A stretch of 64,000 bases of DNA from Polymorphobacter megasporae (GTDB lineage Bacteria; Pseudomonadota; Alphaproteobacteria; Sphingomonadales; Sphingomonadaceae), in NCBI RefSeq assembly GCF_018982885.2, contig NZ_CP081848.1, positions 3,348,001 to 3,412,000 on the forward strand, written 5' to 3'. Below, one piece after another: positions 18,051-26,879 of this stretch (its first letter is position 1; every line of letters begins with the position of its first letter). The notes beneath the pieces are model-generated. The model was not told where the DNA came from, made no database searches, and worked only from the letters and a program-made list of their open reading frames with translations. Both the position numbers and the translations under genes were made by a program.

Positions 18051-19303
18051 GCGCTCGCTTTCGCTTGGGCGCGGCCCTTCCACTGGCCCCCTGCCCCGCG
18101 CCACGTCTGCACCGCCGAAACCAGCGTGTACCAGCCATAGACCAAGGCGATCAGCGGCACCGCCGCGCCCCACACCGGCGAGCGGCGATAGAAGCGGAGC
18201 ATCGGCTGGAACGCCGCCGACATCATCCCCCACGCCAGCGCACCGCCGAGTTTGCCCGCGTCCGAGCCGACGAACGTCAGCAGCGGCGGCGCGACGAAGG
18301 TCAGCGTGAGGCCGACCAGCGTCCCGGCAAGCAGCAGCGGCGAATAATCGAGCTGGGCGTACGCCGAGCGCGAGATCATCGCGCCAATATCGCCAATCCG
18401 CGGGTACGCGCGCAGCGACACTGAGCGATCGGTCAGCAGCAGCGCGATCGGCCCCTGCGCCTTCATCACCCGCGCCAGCGCGCAGTCGTCGATCAGCGAT
18501 CCCCGGATTGCCGCGATCCCCCCGGCGCGCTCAAGCGCGGCTCGATCGACGAGCATTACCCCACCCGCCGCCGCCGCGACCTTCCCCGGGCGCGCGATTG
18601 CGCGGAACGGGAACAGCATCGCGAAGAACCAGACGAAGGCGGGAACGAGGAAGCGCTCGGCGGCGCTGTCGCAGCGGAGGCGCGCCATCAGCGAGACGAG
18701 GACGCGTTGCTCAGTCACCGCGCGGGCGACGAGCGACCGGAGCGTGTCGGGGGCGTGGACGATATCGGCGTCGGTCAGCCAGAGGTAGGTTGGCTCACCC
18801 GCGGCGGCGATGCCTTGCGCGACGGCGGCTAGCTTGCCGGTCCAGCCGGGGGCGAGCGGGGATGCGGGGAGGACGGAAAACCTCCCCTCCTCCTTGGGGG
18901 AGGGGTCGGGGGTGGGGAGTACGCCGCGCGCTCGGGTCTTATCCCGAACGACTGCCCCACCCCCGGCCCCTCCCCTGAAGGGCAGGGGGGCAGACGCAGC
19001 GCCTTGGGAACTCGCAGAGGCAGCGTAAGCCCGCCGCGCAACCTCGGCCGTCTCATCGCTGCTCGCATCGTCGACGAGGATGATCCGAAACTCCCCCGGG
19101 TAATCCTGCGCCGCGAGGCTCGCGATCGCGCGTCCGACCACCGACGCCTCGTCGCGCGCAGGAACGACCGCGACGACGCTCGGCCAGCCCCCCGGAGTGG
19201 CGAGCATCCCCGCGTCGCGCTCGGCCATCCGCCACCATCCGCCGCGCGCGAACAGCAATATCCCCCAGATGACCACGACGAGCCCGCCGAGAACGCCGCT
19301 CAC
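18047..19303 (-). CDS. hpnB: Hopanoid-associated glycosyltransferase HpnB with an in-frame repeat insertion
   Basis: A 418-residue family 2 glycosyltransferase with an N-terminal membrane helix (LGGLVVVIWGILLFARG) and C-terminal membrane segments. The catalytic core shows VAVVPARDEASVV, the VDDASSD motif, TDADIVH (DxD-like) and SLIDDCALARVM. Between VDDASSDETAEVARRAY and the GWTGKLAAVAQG motif there are about 50 additional residues rich in Pro, Gly and Ser. Their DNA is the palindromic repeat at 18881-18990. The start is GTG at 19303, overlapping the hpnA stop by 4 bases. Its exact role in hopanoid synthesis is unsettled. Confidence 0.9.
   Translation of the reverse strand: MSGVLGGLVVVIWGILLFARGGWWRMAERDAGMLATPGGWPSVVAVVPARDEASVVGRAIASLAAQDYPGEFRIILVDDASSDETAEVARRAYAASASSQGAASAPLPFRGGAGGGAVVRDKTRARGVLPTPDPSPKEEGRFSVLPASPLAPGWTGKLAAVAQGIAAAGEPTYLWLTDADIVHAPDTLRSLVARAVTEQRVLVSLMARLRCDSAAERFLVPAFVWFFAMLFPFRAIARPGKVAAAAGGVMLVDRAALERAGGIAAIRGSLIDDCALARVMKAQGPIALLLTDRSVSLRAYPRIGDIGAMISRSAYAQLDYSPLLLAGTLVGLTLTFVAPPLLTFVGSDAGKLGGALAWGMMSAAFQPMLRFYRRSPVWGAAVPLIALVYGWYTLVSAVQTWRGAGGQWKGRAQAKASA
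18881..18990. repeat. GC-rich palindromic repeat (copy 2) inside hpnB
   Basis: The element has the same arrangement as the intergenic copy at 1869-1996. CCTCCCCTCCTCCTTGGGGG pairs on itself, GGGGGTGGGG pairs with CCCCACCCCC, and CCCCTCCCCTGAAGGGCAGG follows. The hpnB frame stays open through it and encodes the PTPDPSPKEEGRF-type peptide. Confidence 0.82.
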
Positions 19304-20292
19304 CGCAGCATCCCGGCCGCGCCAAACCATGCCAGCGCGTCGGCAAGCGCAACGCCGTACGGCCGCGCGGTGTAGCCGAGCTCGGCCTCGGCCTTCGCGC
19401 TCGTGAAATACATATGATGTCCCGCCATCCGCAGCGCGTCGGCAGTGAGGAACGGCTCGCGCCCGGTGATTTGCGCCACCGCCTCCGCCGCCCATGCCAG
19501 TGGGAACAGCGGGCCGCGCGGCAGCGAGATCGTCGGCGGCTTGCGCCCGACCAGCCGCGCGATATCGCCGAGCATCGTTCGCAGGCTGACGTCCTGCCCG
19601 CCGAGGATATAGCGCTCGCCGATCCGCCCGCGCTCGAACGCCAGCACATGCCCGCGCGCGACGTCGTCGACGTGGACGAGGTTGAGCCCGGTATCGACGA
19701 ACGCCGGGATCTTGCCCGTCGCCGCCTCGACGATGATCCGCCCGGTTGGCGTCGGGCGGACGTCGCGCGGGCCGATCGGGGTCGAAGGGTTGACGATCAC
19801 CGCGGGGAGACCGTCGGCAGCGATCATCGCCTCGACGAGGCGTTCGGCGACGACCTTGCTCCTTTTGTACGCGCCGATCGCGAGGTCGTGGGTCAGCGGA
19901 TCGGTCTCGTCGGCCGGGAGCCGGTCGAGGCCGAGCGTCGCCACCGAACTCGTATGGACGATCCGCTGCACCCCCGCCGCAAGCGCGCTGCGCATGACGT
20001 TCTCGGTCTGCGTCCGGTTGTTGCGGACGATCTCCTCGGGGTCGCGCGCCCACAGCCGATAGTCGGCGGCGACATGGACGACCCCTGCCGCTCCCCCGCA
20101 CGCCGCCGCGACCGCGCCCGGATCCATCAGGTCGGCGGTGACGATCTCGGCGTCGAGCCCGAGCAGGTTGTCGCGCGGGCTGCTCGCCCGGACGAGGACG
20201 CGGACACGGTACCCCGCAGCGCCGAACGCGCGCGCCACGCTCGCGCCGACGAACCCCGCCGCGCCGGTTACCAGGATCGTCTCACCGTTCAT
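19300..20292 (-). CDS. hpnA: Hopanoid-associated NAD-dependent epimerase HpnA
   Basis: A 330-residue extended short-chain dehydrogenase/epimerase. The NAD motif TGAAGFVGASVA (about 9-20) is followed by the catalytic YxxxK as AYKRSK near residue 141 and a VNPSTPIGPRD segment. HpnA is predicted to act on a sugar in hopanoid head-group synthesis. It is the first gene of the leftward hpnABCDE-shc-hpnG operon and diverges from hpnI. Confidence 0.9.
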   Translation of the reverse strand: MNGETILVTGAAGFVGASVARAFGAAGYRVRVLVRASSPRDNLLGLDAEIVTADLMDPGAVAAACGGAAGVVHVAADYRLWARDPEEIVRNNRTQTENVMRSALAAGVQRIVHTSSVATLGLDRLPADETDPLTHDLAIGAYKRSKVVAERLVEAMIAADGLPAVIVNPSTPIGPRDVRPTPTGRIIVEAATGKIPAFVDTGLNLVHVDDVARGHVLAFERGRIGERYILGGQDVSLRTMLGDIARLVGRKPPTISLPRGPLFPLAWAAEAVAQITGREPFLTADALRMAGHHMYFTSAKAEAELGYTARPYGVALADALAWFGAAGMLR

Positions 20293-20324
20293 CGCGCCTC
20301 CCTAGCCGCGAAGCGCGCGGCGTG

Positions 20325-20359
20325 GATAGTGTCACCGGCTGTGCAGCCGGAATACTATC
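20325..20359. promoter_or_regulatory. Long palindrome between divergent hpnA and hpnI, candidate operator
   Basis: The core is the perfect inverted repeat CCGGCTG-TG-CAGCCGG at 20335-20350. It is flanked almost symmetrically by GATAGT (20325-20330) and ACTATC (20354-20359), giving a 35-bp imperfect palindrome in the 136-bp intergenic region. It lies 33 bp upstream of the hpnA start and 70 bp upstream of the hpnI start. A repressor site controlling both arms of the hopanoid cluster is plausible; a simple hairpin is the alternative. Confidence 0.5.
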
Positions 20360-20428
20360 GTGCAACCACGCGACAAGTCGCGCGCGCGGGTCTATGGAGC
20401 CGCGCGTGACTCAGTTTCGACTTCAACG

Positions 20429-21634
20429 ATGATCGGCGTGGCGACGGTGACCGCGGTGCTGATCGCCTTCGCGGTGGCGGGCATCGGCTATCAGTTGGTT
20501 TCGGCATTCGCGGTGTGGCGGACGATTGCTCCCGCCCCGCAACCGATCTGGATCGGCAATGCCCCGTCGGTGACCTTGCTCAAGCCGCTGTACGGGGCTG
20601 AGCCCCGGCTCGCGGCAAACCTCGGCGGCTTCCTCACCCAGGACTATGGCGGACGGTGTCAGATCGTCTGCGGCGTCAGCGCCGGCAACGACGGCGCGAT
20701 CGGCGCGGTCGAGACACTCCGCGCGGAGAGCAACGCCGATATCGCGCTCGTCGTCGACGGCGTCCGCCATGGCAGCAATGCCAAGGTGTCGAACCTCGTC
20801 AACATGATGGCGGCGGCGAAGCACGATATCCTCGTGGTCAGCGACTCGGACATCGCGGTCGGCCCCGACTATCTCGCGCGCGTCGTCGGCGCGCTCGCGC
20901 TCCCCGGCATCGGCGCGGTGACGTGCCTCTACCACGGGCGCGGCGACTCCGGCGGCTGGTCGAAGCTCGCGGCGCAGGGGATCAGCTACGGCTTCCTGCC
21001 CGCGGTCGTCGTCGGCCTGCGGCTGGGCCTCGCCGAACCATGCATGGGCTCCACGATCGCGCTGCGCCGCGAGACGCTCGACGCGATCGGCGGATTCTCG
21101 GCGTTCGCCGATGTTCTCGCCGACGACCATGCGATCGGCGTCGCGGTCCGCGTCCCCGGCCTCCACGTCGCCGTCCCGCCGTTCACCGTCGCGCACGGCT
21201 GCGTCGACCCGAGCCTGCGCGCGCTGATGCGCCACGAATTACGCTGGAACGTGACGATCCGGCGGCTCGATCCACTGGGCTATCTCGGCCATGGACTGGT
21301 CAATCCGCTGCCGTTCGCGGTCGCGGCGACGCTCGTCCATCCGGTCGCGTGGCCCCTGCTGCCGGTGGCACTGGCGGCGCGCGCGCTCGTCGTCGCGGCG
21401 GTCGACCGTGTAACCGCGAGCCGCGCTGCGCCGTATTGGTGGCTACCGGCGCGCGATTTCTTGACGTTCGGACTTTTTATTGCCGGGTTTCTGGTGCAAT
21501 CGGTCGACTGGCGTGGTGCCCGCTTGAAGGTCGCCCGCGACGGCAGCATTTCTGGTCAAGATCCCGTGGTCGCCCGATCACACAACGCCCGTGGTCGCTC
21601 GACCACACACAACGAAGGCACGTCCGATGCGTAG
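20429..21634 (+). CDS. hpnI: Hopanoid N-acetylglucosaminyl transferase HpnI
   Basis: A 401-residue family 2 glycosyltransferase with an N-terminal helix and C-terminal membrane segments. HpnI adds N-acetylglucosamine to bacteriohopanetetrol. Seen are TLLKPLYGAEP, the DxD-like site VVSDSDIAVGPDYL, and FADVLADDHAIG with the catalytic Asp. The ATG at 20429 gives the usual short cytoplasmic leader; earlier in-frame starts would add unrelated sequence. It overlaps hpnJ by 8 bases. Confidence 0.9.
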   Translation: MIGVATVTAVLIAFAVAGIGYQLVSAFAVWRTIAPAPQPIWIGNAPSVTLLKPLYGAEPRLAANLGGFLTQDYGGRCQIVCGVSAGNDGAIGAVETLRAESNADIALVVDGVRHGSNAKVSNLVNMMAAAKHDILVVSDSDIAVGPDYLARVVGALALPGIGAVTCLYHGRGDSGGWSKLAAQGISYGFLPAVVVGLRLGLAEPCMGSTIALRRETLDAIGGFSAFADVLADDHAIGVAVRVPGLHVAVPPFTVAHGCVDPSLRALMRHELRWNVTIRRLDPLGYLGHGLVNPLPFAVAATLVHPVAWPLLPVALAARALVVAAVDRVTASRAAPYWWLPARDFLTFGLFIAGFLVQSVDWRGARLKVARDGSISGQDPVVARSHNARGRSTTHNEGTSDA

Positions 21635-23048
21635 TCTCTTTCTTCAGGGTCCGTCGTTCGACGGCTACGACGGCGGTGCCGGCGCGCGCTATCAGATGAA
21701 GCGCGAGGTCAAGTCGTTCTGGTACCCGACATGGCTAGCGCAGCCCGCCGCGCTCGTCGAAGGGTCTAAGCTGATCGACGCCCCGGCGCACGACCTGTCG
21801 TGGGACGACATCGCGCACGAGGTCGACGACAAGGATCTCGTTGTTCTTCACACCTCGACGCCGAGCTTTCGCCAGGACATCCGCACTGCGGAGCTGATCA
21901 AGGCGCGCAATCCCAAGGCGCTGATCGGCATGATCGGGGCGAAGGTCGCGGTCGAGACGCAGAAGTCGCTCGAGGCGTCGACCGCGATAGACTTCGTGTG
22001 CCGCAACGAGTTCGACTTCACGATCAAGGACGTCGCCGACGGCATTCCGCTCGCCGACATCGCCGGCATCAGCTTCAGGAACGCCGCGGGGGAGATCGTC
22101 AACAATCCCGACCGACCCGTCATCATGGACATGGACACGCTGCCGTGGGTCACGCCGATCTACAAGCGCGACCTCGACCACACCAAGTATTTCGGCGGCT
22201 ACCTGCTCCACCCGTACATCAGCTTCTATACCGGGCGCGGGTGCAAATCGCGCTGCACCTTCTGCCTATGGCCGCAGACCGTCGGCGGGCACAATTACCG
22301 GACGCGGTCGATCGAGAACGTCGTCGAGGAGGTCAAGTACACGATCAAGACGTGGCCCGACCTCAAGGAAATCTTCTTCGACGACGACACGCTGACCGAC
22401 AACGCCCCGCGCGTCGAGGCGCTCGCGCGCGAACTCGGCAAGCTCGGCGTGACGTGGAGCTGCAACGCCAAGGCCAATGTTCCGCGCAAGACGTTGGAAA
22501 TAATGAAGGCAGGCGGGCTGCGGCTGCTGCTGGTCGGCTATGAGAGCGGCAACCAGCAGATCCTGATCAACATCAAGAAGGGCCTGCGCACCGAAGTCGC
22601 GCGCCAGTTCACCAAGGACTGCCACGACCTCGGCATCGTGATCCACGGCACCTTCATCCTCGGCCTGCCCGGCGAGACCGCCGAGACGATCGAGGAGACG
22701 ATCAACTACGCCAAAGAGCTCAATCCGCACACGATCCAGGTGTCGCTCGCCGCGCCGTATCCGGGGACGTTTCTGTACAAGCAGGCGACCGAGAACGGCT
22801 GGTTCGACAATTCGACCGACCTGCTCAACGACGACGGCGAGCAGATTGCCCAGCTCAGCTACCCCCACCTCCCCGCCGCGCAGATCTTCGATGCGGTCGA
22901 GGATTTCTACCGCCGCTATTATTTCCGCTTCAGCAAGATCAAGGACATCGTCTGGGAGATGCTGCGCGACTGGAACATGATGAAGCGCCGCCTGCGCGAA
23001 GGCGTCGAGTTCTTCGAGTTCCTGCGCCATCGGAAAGAGGCGGCGTAA
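21627..23048 (+). CDS. hpnJ: Hopanoid radical SAM enzyme HpnJ (cyclitol ether formation)
   Basis: This 473-residue B12-binding-type radical SAM protein is linked genetically in Burkholderia to converting the glucosamine head group of bacteriohopanetetrol to the cyclitol ether. An N-terminal Rossmann-like domain is followed by the cluster motif at C206, C210 and C213 (GRGCKSRCTFCLWPQ). FDDDTLTDN and GTFILGLPGET are later radical SAM motifs. The start at MRSLFLQGPSFDG matches the family N-terminus. It lies between hpnI and hpnK. Confidence 0.93.
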   Translation: MRSLFLQGPSFDGYDGGAGARYQMKREVKSFWYPTWLAQPAALVEGSKLIDAPAHDLSWDDIAHEVDDKDLVVLHTSTPSFRQDIRTAELIKARNPKALIGMIGAKVAVETQKSLEASTAIDFVCRNEFDFTIKDVADGIPLADIAGISFRNAAGEIVNNPDRPVIMDMDTLPWVTPIYKRDLDHTKYFGGYLLHPYISFYTGRGCKSRCTFCLWPQTVGGHNYRTRSIENVVEEVKYTIKTWPDLKEIFFDDDTLTDNAPRVEALARELGKLGVTWSCNAKANVPRKTLEIMKAGGLRLLLVGYESGNQQILINIKKGLRTEVARQFTKDCHDLGIVIHGTFILGLPGETAETIEETINYAKELNPHTIQVSLAAPYPGTFLYKQATENGWFDNSTDLLNDDGEQIAQLSYPHLPAAQIFDAVEDFYRRYYFRFSKIKDIVWEMLRDWNMMKRRLREGVEFFEFLRHRKEAA

Positions 23049-23052
23049 CCGC

Positions 23053-23850
23053 TTGAAGCGGCTCGTCGTCACCGCCGACGACTTCGGCAACGACGTTGCG
23101 GTCAACGAGGCGGTCGAGATCGCGCACCGCAGCGGCATCCTGACGGCTGCGAGCCTGATGGTCGGCGCGCCCGCTGCCGCCGATGCGGTCGCCCGAGCCA
23201 AGACGATGCCAGACCTCGGGGTCGGCCTCCATCTGGTCCTCGTCGACAGCACGCCGGTCCTGCCCCCCGAACAGGTACCCGGCCTCGTCGACGCGCGCGG
23301 CCGGTTTCGCGACAACATGGCGCTCGCCGGGGCGGCGATGTTCTTTCTCCCAGCGACCCGTCGCCAGCTCGCCGCGGAGATCGAGGCGCAGTTTGCCGCG
23401 TTCGCCGCGACCGGGCTGCCGCTCGACCACGTCAACGCGCACAAGCATTTCCACCTCCACCCGACGATCGCCGGGCTGATCGCCAGCATTGGCGCGCGCT
23501 ATGGGCTGCGTGCGGTCCGCGCGCCGATCGAGCCGGGGGCACCGTCGCTGACCGACCCGTGGGCGAAGCTCGTGCGCCGCCGCTTCCGCGGACACGGGAT
23601 CGGGGTCCCCGACGCGGTGTTCGGGCTGCGCTGGTCGGGAGCGATGACCGCCGACCGTGTTCGAGAAATTATCCAGCATCTCCCCGACGGCCTGAGCGAA
23701 ATCTATTTTCACCCCGCGACGCGCGACGATTACCCTGGGCACGGCCCCGCCTACCGTCACCGCGACGAACTCGCCGCGTTGATCGATCCCGAGGTGCGCG
23801 CGGCAGTCGTCGCGGCGTGCGCCCGGCTGGGAAGTTTCGCCTCGGCATGA
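23053..23850 (+). CDS. hpnK: Hopanoid deacetylase HpnK (YdjC family)
   Basis: A 265-residue ChbG/YdjC-like carbohydrate deacetylase. HpnK removes the acetyl group from acetylglucosaminyl-bacteriohopanetetrol before HpnJ acts. It shows TADDFGND (metal and catalytic Asp, about 8-15), VGLHLVLVD, and the HxH-type site in NAHKHFHLHP. The frame has no ATG where the conserved KRLVVTADDFG start lies. A TTG at 23053, 4 bp after the hpnJ stop, is the likely start. It overlaps hpnL by 4 bases. Confidence 0.9.
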   Translation: MKRLVVTADDFGNDVAVNEAVEIAHRSGILTAASLMVGAPAAADAVARAKTMPDLGVGLHLVLVDSTPVLPPEQVPGLVDARGRFRDNMALAGAAMFFLPATRRQLAAEIEAQFAAFAATGLPLDHVNAHKHFHLHPTIAGLIASIGARYGLRAVRAPIEPGAPSLTDPWAKLVRRRFRGHGIGVPDAVFGLRWSGAMTADRVREIIQHLPDGLSEIYFHPATRDDYPGHGPAYRHRDELAALIDPEVRAAVVAACARLGSFASA

Positions 23851-24806
23851 CGCGCGTCATCATCCTCCTCCTCACCGTCGTCGGACTGATCGGTGCCGCG
23901 CTTATCGTCGGTTCGGTCGGGGTCGAGCCGGTCATCGCCGCGATCCGCGCGATCGGCGTCGGCGGCTATGTCGTGTACGTCGCCTACACCGCGATCGTCC
24001 TCGGGCTGCTCGGCGCGGCATGGCGTGCGGTCGCGCCCGGCGGCGGTCCAATCGGAGCGTACGTCTGGGCGCGGACGGTGCGCGAGGGGGCGACCGACGT
24101 TCTCCCCTTTGCGCAGATCGGCGGCCTCGTCGTCGGCGGGCGCGCGCTGACCGCGCAGCGTGTGCCGAGCGACCTCGCCTACGCCTCGATGATCGCCGAC
24201 CTGACGACCGAGATGGCGTCGCAACTGATCTTCACCCTGTTCGGCGTCGGTGCCTTGCTGCTCGCGCTCGGCGGCGGGTTCGACAGCGGCGGCGTGCTCA
24301 AACTCGTCCTCGGCGGCCTCGGCCTGACGTGCGCGTTGCTCGCGGCGCTGGCGTTCGGACAGCAGCCGATGCTGAGCGCTGCCGCCCGGATCGGCGAGCG
24401 CCTGTTGCCCGCGTCGGTTACCGGCCTCGCCGCCGTCCAGTCGCGGCTCGCGGCGATCTACCGCGACCGCGCCGCACTCGCCTGGTCGTTCGGCTTCAAC
24501 CTCGCGGCGTGGGTTGCGAGCGGCATCGGCGCCTGGCTCGCGCTGCGGCTGATGGGGGTCGCGATCGGCCCGGTCGCGGTGCTGGCGATCGAAAGCCTGA
24601 TCTTCGCCGTCCGCTCGATCGCCTTCGTCGTCCCCGGCGCGCTGGGTGTACAGGAAGGCGCGTACCTCCTCCTCGCCCCTTTGTTCGGGCTCGACCCGCA
24701 GGTCGCGGTGGCGCTGTCGCTGCTCAAGCGCGCGCGCGACCTGACGATCGGGGTGCCAGCGCTCTTATGGTGGCAGGCGAGCGAGGGGCGGAAGTTACTG
24801 GCGTAG
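23847..24806 (+). CDS. hpnL: Hopanoid-associated membrane protein HpnL
   Basis: A 319-residue polytopic inner-membrane protein of the UPF0104/lysylphosphatidylglycerol synthetase membrane-domain type, matching HpnL. About eight hydrophobic segments are visible, and the conserved VVPGALGVQEGAYLLLAPLFG stretch lies near the C-terminus. Its function is unknown; a role in moving or flipping hopanoid precursors has been suggested from context. The ATG overlaps the hpnK stop (ATGA). It is the last gene of the hpnIJKL operon. Confidence 0.88.
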   Translation: MTRVIILLLTVVGLIGAALIVGSVGVEPVIAAIRAIGVGGYVVYVAYTAIVLGLLGAAWRAVAPGGGPIGAYVWARTVREGATDVLPFAQIGGLVVGGRALTAQRVPSDLAYASMIADLTTEMASQLIFTLFGVGALLLALGGGFDSGGVLKLVLGGLGLTCALLAALAFGQQPMLSAAARIGERLLPASVTGLAAVQSRLAAIYRDRAALAWSFGFNLAAWVASGIGAWLALRLMGVAIGPVAVLAIESLIFAVRSIAFVVPGALGVQEGAYLLLAPLFGLDPQVAVALSLLKRARDLTIGVPALLWWQASEGRKLLA

Positions 24807-24883
24807 CGCCTGCGGTCTGCCTCTTCGCGCCGGCCAGCCGCATGGCTCAATGCTCCGTCGATGTTCCGCCCAGGCGACGTCAA

Positions 24884-25303
24884 TCAGCTTCGGCCTAGTG
24901 ACGCTAGCGGCCCCGAATCAAGGTGTTCCAAAATCCGATTGAGAGCCGCGACGTTGGTCTCGTCTTCGGCGCTTCCGAGCGCGTCCTGCAGTACCGCGCG
25001 GATGTCCTCGGCTTTGACCTGCTCCATCTCCCAGTTCGGATAGAGCCGCTCGCGCCGTTCCTCACTCCAATCGAGCGAAACGACATCGTAATGGCGCGGA
25101 TCGCCACGCAGGCTCGCGATCAGATTTTGGACGTGGGCGGCGGGCCCTTCGATCCACTGGAAGAAGACGCCGCTGCCGAAAACCAGAACCCCGGTAATGC
25201 CACGGGCGAGATTGCTGCGTTGTGCCGCCTCGACGATCCGATCGACCGCAACGTCGTCAATGCCTTCGGCGGCACGGCTGCAGTAGACGAACGTATAAAG
25301 CAT
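24884..25303 (-). CDS. BLUF-domain blue-light sensor protein
   Basis: A 139-residue protein made almost entirely of one BLUF domain, which binds FAD and senses blue light. The three photochemical residues are all present with the usual spacing: Tyr7 (LYTFVYCS), Asn31 (QRSNLARGITG) and Gln49 (FFQWIEGP). The RGITGVLVF and HVQNLIASLRGDPRH segments are typical. A short C-terminal extension (about 100-139) would be the output helix region. No effector domain is fused, so it probably signals through a partner. ATG at 25303 fits the BLUF N-terminus; an upstream in-frame ATG near 25357 would add about 18 residues. Confidence 0.92.
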   Translation of the reverse strand: MLYTFVYCSRAAEGIDDVAVDRIVEAAQRSNLARGITGVLVFGSGVFFQWIEGPAAHVQNLIASLRGDPRHYDVVSLDWSEERRERLYPNWEMEQVKAEDIRAVLQDALGSAEDETNVAALNRILEHLDSGPLASLGRS

Positions 25304-25697
25304 GGGCGCGGCTTCGTCTTGGTCAGCGCCGCGCGGGAAACCGGGTTCATCGAACATGGAATGGCTCGCTGTGTCTATGCCAGGCAACCGTATCGCCCGG
25401 TGCATGAGGCCGAGTTAGCGCATCTTTTTTATCTGCGTAACCCGCCCGAACCGATGCCGTCCATCTCCACTATCCGCTGCCCGAAGACGCAGGCGTTCAC
25501 TTCCAGCCCGACGGGCCTGACGCACAAGGCGTAGACGTCGAGCGCCGCAGAGTCCGATAGCGGCCGGACTGCTAAACGCTCGAAGAGCGAGTAAGCGTGG
25601 CCGCGAACCACGGTTGCTGCGACTTGAAGCTGCAAATACCGGCAGCCCGAAGTGGAGGTTCATCGAAGATGACGCTCGCGGGCCGCCGGCAGTTGCG
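25304..25697. other. Gap of about 390 bp with no assignable gene
   Basis: The stretch holds the upstream region of the BLUF gene and a minus-strand ORF of 68 codons at 25429-25635 (MQLQVAATVVRGHAYSLFER...). I do not recognise that ORF and would not defend it as real. No tRNA, repeat or clear promoter is visible. Confidence 0.35.
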
Positions 25698-26558
25698 TCA
25701 GGCGGCGAACACGGTCTTGATCTCGGCTGCGACCTGCACGACGTTTTCATCGAGCACGTAATGTCCAGAATCAAGCCAGATTAGCTTGACGTCGGGCAAG
25801 TCGTTCAGATAGGCGCGGGCCCCGGGCGGAATGAAGAAGGGGTCCTGCTCCCCCCAGACTATTAGGGTTTTGGGCGTATGCGCCCTGAAGGCCGCCTGCC
25901 ATTCGGGATAGAGCGCAATGTTGCTCTTGTAGTTCTCGAGAAGATCGACTTGGCAATCCTGATTGCCGGGCCGGTCGAGCAAAGCCTGATCCAGCACCCA
26001 ATTGTCCGGGTTGATCGCTTCGGGGTTCTTGGCGCCCACCAGCCAATGATATTTGGTCCCCGCCAGGCTGACGAAGTCGCGCGCTGCCTTTTCGGTTTCG
26101 GGCGTGCGGTTTTCCCAGAGCGGCATCAGCACCGCTTTTGGGCCGTCTCCAACGCCTTCCATATAGGCGTTGGTGTTCTGGATGATGAAGCCGTCGACCT
26201 TGTCAGGACGGGCGGTGAAGAGGCGGAAGCCGACGGGGCCGCCGTAATCCTGCATATAGAGGACGTAGGACGCCAGCCCCAGCACGTCGACCAAGCCCGC
26301 CACATGGCTCGCGAGATTGTCGAAGGTGTAGGCGAACTCATCCCGCGACGGCGCATCGGAGTGACCAAAGCCGATGTAATCCGGCGCGATCAAATGAAAC
26401 CGGTCGGCCAGCGCCGGCATCAGATCGCGAAACATCTGGCTGCTGGTCGGCAGCCCGTGGAGCAGCAGGATGGTCTGCCGGCTGGGGTCACCCGCTTCGC
26501 GGTAGAAAATGGTGCGGCCATTCACCGTGGCGGTGCGGTGCAGAATTTGGGTGGTCAT
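25698..26558 (-). CDS. Alpha/beta hydrolase, haloalkane dehalogenase/epoxide hydrolase-like
   Basis: A 286-residue cytoplasmic alpha/beta-hydrolase. The oxyanion loop is LLLHGLPTSS (about 32-40). The nucleophile elbow is MQDYGGPVGF with Asp104, as in haloalkane dehalogenases and epoxide hydrolases, rather than Ser. The charge-relay acid is probably in WGEQDPFF and the catalytic His in LDSGHYVLDE. An Asp nucleophile implies cleavage of a carbon-halogen or epoxide bond, though many homologues have unknown substrates. The ATG at 26558 gives the canonical N-terminus. Confidence 0.85.
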   Translation of the reverse strand: MTTQILHRTATVNGRTIFYREAGDPSRQTILLLHGLPTSSQMFRDLMPALADRFHLIAPDYIGFGHSDAPSRDEFAYTFDNLASHVAGLVDVLGLASYVLYMQDYGGPVGFRLFTARPDKVDGFIIQNTNAYMEGVGDGPKAVLMPLWENRTPETEKAARDFVSLAGTKYHWLVGAKNPEAINPDNWVLDQALLDRPGNQDCQVDLLENYKSNIALYPEWQAAFRAHTPKTLIVWGEQDPFFIPPGARAYLNDLPDVKLIWLDSGHYVLDENVVQVAAEIKTVFAA

Positions 26559-26879
26559 GACGGCTGCTCCTGGTTTGCGCGCGCTCGGCGGACCGCCGTC
26601 GTGTCGAAGCTGCTTTGGCCCTTTCGATCGCCGCCCGGCAGCGTGCATCATCGGAATGCTTTCTATCGAAAGTTGGTAGGGCCTCGGACCGTCGTGCGAA
26701 GTTAGTCGAGATGCGACGGGTCGGCCCTGCGTCAACCGGGACCGTTGATCGGGTGATGCGCGCGGCGCAGTTCACAGGGCCCACCCGGACACGACGTCTT
26801 GGGCCACTCCGTTTCACCAAGCACGCCGTGGTCAGGCCCGGTGTCCCGTTGTCTTCCAACGCAAAGGCTCTCGATCTTC
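26559..26879. other. Intergenic gap between divergent hydrolase and Mfd-like gene
   Basis: About 320 bp without a convincing gene on either strand. It must contain the promoters of the hydrolase (leftward) and the Mfd-like gene (rightward). I see no clear operator, repeat or RNA gene in it. Confidence 0.35.

Noticed and set aside
18051-20101. Upstream extension of hpnB into hpnA
   Set aside because: That frame is the shadow of hpnA. The GTG at 19303 overlapping the hpnA stop matches the pattern of the rest of the operon.
25429-25635. 68-codon minus-strand ORF between BLUF and hydrolase genes
   Set aside because: No recognisable family, no clear ribosome binding site, and similar ORFs appear by chance at this GC content.
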